Assembly: GCA_016748015.1 (NCBI GenBank)
Contig: JAAOMT010000534.1
Coordinates: 138,654 to 202,653 of the forward strand
Direction of reading: 5' to 3'
Length of the DNA stretch: 64,000 nt
DNA from: Geosiphon pyriformis
Taxonomy: Eukaryota; Glomeromycota; Glomeromycetes; Archaeosporales; Geosiphonaceae
Part shown: one piece after another, positions 58,750 through 64,000 of the stretch
Numbering within the stretch: position 1 is the stretch's first letter
How the letters are laid out: every line of letters begins with the position of its first letter
Program-made: the position numbers and the translations under genes
The notes under the pieces: model-generated
Databases searched by the model: none
Told to the model about the DNA's origin: nothing
The model's input: only the letters and a program-made list of their open reading frames with translations

Positions 58750-60640
58750 AATTACCCATAAAAAGTGAAAGGCTTTATGTTTTTCGGTTATGTTTTATGA
58801 TATAAATTTAAATCGATATTTTTAAAGAAGTCTTGCATAACGAAAACCTAGAATGCAAGGAGGGTCTGATCAAGCAAGTAATGATGAGCCTTTTCAATAT
58901 TGCTCTATTTATTAATTTCGTAAAATCACCAAATCTCAATAAATGTAACAATCTAATCATAAAAATAGAAAATCTTTTTATTTAAGTCCTATAAAAAGAT
59001 AGCTTTATAAGTTTTAATCTTCCATCAGCAATCAGCAATCGGCAGTATATATATATATATATATATATACTATCTTTAGGCTTAAAACCTTAAGAAAAAT
59101 CAAAAGATTCGATGGGAATTTCAAAGTCCACAAAAATTGAAAATTCCTAATTTTTTTTCCAATTTTGTCTTACCTTTGTTTCTGTTATAACTGGTGAAAC
59201 AAATCTTTTTTGACCAAGAAAAATTACGAAACAGGATAAAATGTACAAAAGTTTCCCGAATCCAAAGTCACTTGCTAATACTGATTAATCTAATATATTA
59301 ATTCCTCAAGTGATTTTTAATGTATGACTAAAACTTAAAAATTTTCTGTAGAAAAATAATGGGGCTTTTTTGACTAGCGATTGAGTTTTCTTGATAAAAA
59401 TATCACCATTATGCTTATCGACAATTGGACCCGTTCCAGGAGCACTATGTTTTCTTTATATGATTACTTAATTTATTGAAAGAATAAATGGATTTAGAAA
59501 AAAATGCTGATGTGATCTTTTGTGAAGATCTCAGTGTAGATTTGAATTACAGCGCGTACGAGTTGAAAAACCTCTCAATAAATAAAACAAAAAAAAAGAT
59601 GGGATGACCAGCAAACTGCATCATTGCCAACCTAAGTTCCATTAATAGAAGATAGGTAATGACTTCTATTCAATTTTGCAAACATAGTACTGATATACAA
59701 TGTTTAATTTTTAGTAACTTTTTGTGTAAATCTCAACAGCATGAATGCTTTGTCAAGAGGCAAAAATCTCATCTCTTAAGAAACAGTATTGTAAACTGAA
59801 AAATAAACACTCTAATTATTTTAAAAAAAGTTTCTTGAATTAATAATTTATTGGAGGATTAATTTATTAAATGAATAAAAATTATTCTGACTTTTACATT
59901 AAATTTTATTCTATCAATTTCTTTTCAAACAAAAAAACGATTGGTATAAAAATTTTTTGGATTATCGAAGGACTTTTAATGATTCTATTTTTGTCAAATG
60001 ATATAGTAGAATTTCTTTGATAACTATTGGTTTCTACCTCTTAATTCAAGAATTGTTCCCCCTTTAATACTCTTACTGTAGAAAAAATAATATAAAAACA
60101 TTCAGAGCTATATTTGTAAAATTAGGAACACATTTCTGCTATATAAAAATTTTATTTCTTCTTGTCTTCGGGTGTTTGGATGATAAAAAAAATCATTTAA
60201 TAGTCATTTGCTTGGAAAATATTTAGTCTGCTGCCATGTGAACATAAAATATCAGATTTTTGGTAAAAAATTTGCTGACTTACACGAATGAAAAAAATTT
60301 AGGTTTGAAAAAAAGACTCGAGCCATTAGTTGATCATTACCCAGGTTTGTTGTAACCGTCAAGGTTTTTTTCTACCCGGTTCTAACCAAAAGGAGTAACC
60401 AATTGTTGACATCCGTACAGAAATTAAATTACACAAATATTTGTCGGATAAAAGATTTATAATCAGATTAACATAAATAATGTCACGTTGTCATAACTGA
60501 TAAAACAATGATTATTGATGTCGGAGAAGATCAGCAGCTTTGTTCAATCAAATCGATCAGATTTTCACCCACAAGTGCTTTGCGTTATTTAACATGAGAA
60601 AGCTTCACGCTTCCGCAATTAATAAATCAGTGGGCCCTCA
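58750..60640. other. Unique DNA, no gene recognised
   Basis: CpG-containing AT-rich DNA upstream of the CxxC gene; holds a TA dinucleotide repeat. No open frame with support. Confidence 0.55.
59046..59069. repeat. (TA)n microsatellite
   Basis: Twelve uninterrupted TA units. Confidence 0.95.
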
Positions 60641-63600
60641 GATTAACGCTAATTATTGAATAATAATAATAATAATAACTCTATAATTCAACAAATTGAG
60701 AATCAATTTTGTAAAATATATTTTTAGAAAATTTTAGATAAAATCCAAAAAGAATTTGTTTTTTATGCTTAATAAAAAATAATAATAATTCTATAATATA
60801 ATTGATAATTTCAATACAAAAATATCAAAACAAAATTTACTATTTTATGTTAATAGCAAGCTGAATTGCATTTTGTTTTTCATGTAATTAATATTTCAGA
60901 CTTATTAGTCTTTTATTTTTTATTTTTAATCTGATTGTTAAATTTTTTAAAAGATTAATATAAAACTTTTTTTAAGCTACAAAAAAAGTATAAAACATTG
61001 AATATATTTTTTATATTTTTTATAATTATTTTTCTTAATAACTAATTTATTAGCTGAAACATAAAACATTTAAGTTGATTAGCTTTTTTAACATTGAATA
61101 AATTATTATCTAAACTTTAAATTATTAAAAATTATTTTTAAAATTTACAAATTACAAATTCATATTATTTGATGTAAATTATATTTACTTGTAATATTAA
61201 ATTTTATGTTTGCAACATAAAAAATTAATTAATTTTTTTTTCAAAATAGATTAAAAATCTTTAAAATTTTACATAAATTATTCACAACTTTTAAAATTAT
61301 TCATTTATTTTATTGTTAAAAAACTGAATTTTAAATTAGAATACAAACCAATATTTAAAAAACATAAATTCAATTTGCTTAAATTATTTTTAGTCAATGT
61401 TTTATTAATTTAGATATTCTAAAATAAAGTTTTAATACAAATTATTGCGAAAATTATTATCTTTAATACATCTTAATATTATTTTTATAATATATATAAA
61501 AATTAAAAAATATGCCGTTTTTATTTATTTATCAAATCTTTAACACAAATAAACATGCTACACATATTAATATAATATTTTTTTTAAAAGAATGCTTAAT
61601 CATTGGTGTCATAGATTATCTATTATATAATCATATCAAACAGGCGGGTGGTTAAAACAATAACTATCCGAAATCTGGCAATTTTAGTATGAGAAAGCAA
61701 TGTAACATTAACAAAAGCAATAATTTTAGTTGTATTGCTGTGACTGTGGCACTAAAAGTGCTTAATAATTTCATGTTTCGATATTATTGATTAGGTAAAT
61801 GGGCGGAAAGACAAAATATATGACGGTGGAATGTTATGTAACATAAAAGTAAATAAATAATATTTACATATTGCCAGAATATTATCAAATTATTAGATAA
61901 AATAGAAAATAAGAAATTTATAATTTATAATTTTTTTCCTTTATTTTTTCATGGCTAAATGATTAGTAAAAGAATAATATAGTTAATTATCAATTTATAA
62001 AAAACACCCTTATCATTTCAAGATAAATTCAAAAAGTTTTAAATAATCTCTTATTTATAAATGCATCTTTGTAGTTTTAATGTTTTATTAACAATTATAG
62101 CATTTAATAAAAAATGCTTAAATATTAAAATATGTGAATAATAATAAAAGTTTTTTCTTTAATCTAAAAATTATCATCTCATAATTTTGAAATGAAATAA
62201 TTTTTTTTAAATACGCTGTTACTGGAAAAATTAGCATTATAGTTTAGGTAATTTTATGCGTTAGGATGGTTATTTTGTTATTGGTTTTTGGCCGTATGTC
62301 TGCTAATAGTTTTCTGTTTGTACGCTAATATAATTTTTGCTTAGGTTATAATGTATTCTGCTTCTTATGTAATTAAATCTTTTTGATTTCAATTGGTTTT
62401 TTTAAATACTTTTTCTTTTTAATTTAAAAGTAGTAACAAATTTATTATAAACTCTTTGTTAAATGTCTAAAAATTTGTTGTTCAAATACTGCCGCATTTT
62501 TTATTTTAAAAATTTTTATATTTATAACTATTTCTTTAAATTTTTTAAATTAAGACTGTTTCTAAGACTATATTAAACTATTTCTCAGGTCAATTTTTCT
62601 AATGCAATTGCATAAAAAAATAAAAATTTTGTATTCAAAGTATTTTTAATTTTCATAATTTATATTAGTGTCTCAAATTGTATATTTTTAATTATTAAAT
62701 TTCAGTTTAAATTTCGGTTTATTTTGTTTTTTATTAAACAAATGAATAATTAATGCATTTTTTTGAAAAAATAATCGCTTCTTATACAAAATTTAAGAAA
62801 ATCTATTTAATCTTTAGCAATTTTATTTTAAATCTTAAAATTCTGGGTATTACATGCTGTATTTAATTATTTTTTGTTGATTAATGTTAAGAAAAATCAA
62901 TTAATAGTATTTGCTAATTAAAACTAAATGATTAATGTTGAATAATACAATTGAATTGGGTCTGGTCTTTAACTAAGCATTAGAAAAACAGATAATTAGA
63001 TAAACTTGTTTAATGTTAAAGTTGTTTCGATATTCACAAATAAATCTGTAAAAAATATGAATTCTAAAACAGTTTCTGGTAGTACAATAGTGAACTTTGC
63101 CAATATAAACAAAGAAATTGGTATTGGTATAAAAAAAGCAATATTGTTAATGTTAACAGAATTGACAGCTGACTTTAAAATGTGTACCTAAAAGCAAATA
63201 TATATTATATTTATAAATAGTAGTATTATTACTAATATTTATAAATCTGAGATTGTAAATTCTAAATCCAATTATAAAAACAAATACTAAATAAAAAATA
63301 CAAGATTATGAACTTAATATTAAATAAAAACTTTTAGCATATTAGAATAAAATTAAAATAAATAAAATAAAATAAGTTAACAAATTATTTAATAATTAAT
63401 ACTATAATATTAAAATTTAAGCTGTTATATAAAATTATAAATAAACATTTAAAAAACAAAAAATTTTAACTTTTTTGGTAATTTTTAATATTTAGGTTTA
63501 TACAACTAATTATACCAAATGGAAATTAAAATATGCTTAAAAATTTCTAAATATAAACTTAAATATATTATTAAAATATTTTATAAAAGGTTTTTTATAA

Positions 63601-64000
63601 TAATACAAAAAATGTGTATAATATAAGTTTTAAAATATAGTTTATTTAAAATGTAAAAAAGCTAAAATATTTAACTATATATTTAACATTAAAATTAGAA
63701 TAAACATAATTATTAAGCATAAATTAATTTAATTTAAAGTCTTAAAATTAAATCAGATATTTTAAGCGTTTAATTAACTTGTTTATATTTAAAAATATAT
63801 ATAAATTAATATAAAAACTTTGCTTTACATAATTTTAATTAAAAGTTTTGTGTTAAATAACTAATATTAAGAAGCTTATAAGATTTATAAATATAGAAAA
63901 TAATAACAATAAATATTATAAAGTTTATTAGATTACTTTTTTTTAAATACTAAATAAATAAATATATTTTAATAAATAAATAAAAATAAAAATAATCTAA
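60641..64000. other. AT-rich relic DNA
   Basis: Same character as 39,869-52,950, with a less decayed patch around 62,200-62,400 and 62,930-63,190. Contains the LINE RNase H remnant below; the rest is unassigned. Confidence 0.6.
63006..63191 (+). pseudogene. LINE RNase H relic
   Basis: The open frame contains IFTNKSVKNMNSKTVSGS, then FANINKEIGIGIK and LTELTA. This parallels the RNase H start of LINE-A/B (YTDGS..., YFLDIDDEVEIRVSG, LTEL) with the catalytic Asp as Asn and Gly as Lys, again G-to-A changes. Plus strand; neighbours too decayed to extend. Confidence 0.65.

Noticed and set aside
1-64000. tRNA or rRNA genes
   Set aside because: I looked for T-loop-like words in the unique regions (for example near 1,355 and 4,008) and found no cloverleaf I could support by eye.
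1-64000. Bacterial origin, operons or Shine-Dalgarno-led genes
   Set aside because: Introns, microsatellites, LINEs and Ty3 elements show a eukaryotic nuclear genome.

Overview
Fungal-type eukaryotic DNA: very AT-rich, full of microsatellites, with short GT-AG introns and a dense load of Ty3/gypsy LTR retrotransposons and LINEs. The retroelement proteins resemble families I remember from arbuscular mycorrhizal fungi (Glomeromycotina, e.g. Rhizophagus or Gigaspora relatives). That placement is inference from memory and composition, not from a search.

Layout. 1-6,640: unique DNA with CpG still present, many microsatellites, one assembly gap and a small beta/gamma-crystallin-like gene (5,187-5,480). 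6,645-32,110: a nest of elements. A minus-strand LINE (LINE-A) is split by a minus-strand Ty3/gypsy element (LTR-A, 8,451-27,053). LTR-A is split by a lone LTR (LTR-C, 13,182-13,758 plus 21,471-21,866), and LTR-C is split by a second minus-strand Ty3/gypsy element (LTR-B, 13,759-21,466). Each insertion has a 4-bp target duplication, and removing the insertions in order restores reading frame where this can be tested. 33,010-39,868: a second LINE (LINE-B) of the same family, plus strand, head to head with LINE-A, ending in 25 A. 39,869-52,950: an extremely AT-rich tract that is mostly decayed copies of the same families. I can still align a Ty3 pol, an LTR-A-like LTR, a LINE, and an LTR-B solo LTR inserted in that LINE. 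52,960-60,640: unique DNA with one two-exon gene of unknown function (58,020-58,749) and one weaker spliced candidate (55,989-56,192). 60,641-64,000: AT-rich relic DNA with a LINE RNase H remnant.

How it works together. The LTR elements carry gag, protease, a Cys-rich linker, RT, RNase H, integrase and an extra ORF after integrase. LTR-A also has a dUTPase domain between protease and RT. LTR-B has a canonical -1 frameshift site (TTTAAAT) exactly at the gag end. Nothing here looks autonomous. Decay is almost entirely C-to-T/G-to-A transitions on both strands: LINE-B ORF2 keeps one frame for about 4.7 kb with about twenty nonsense codons, catalytic Asp codons have become Asn in several enzymes, and LTR pairs differ by transitions with reciprocal loss of CpG. 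This points to cytosine deamination (methylation-driven or RIP-like) of repeats in this genome.
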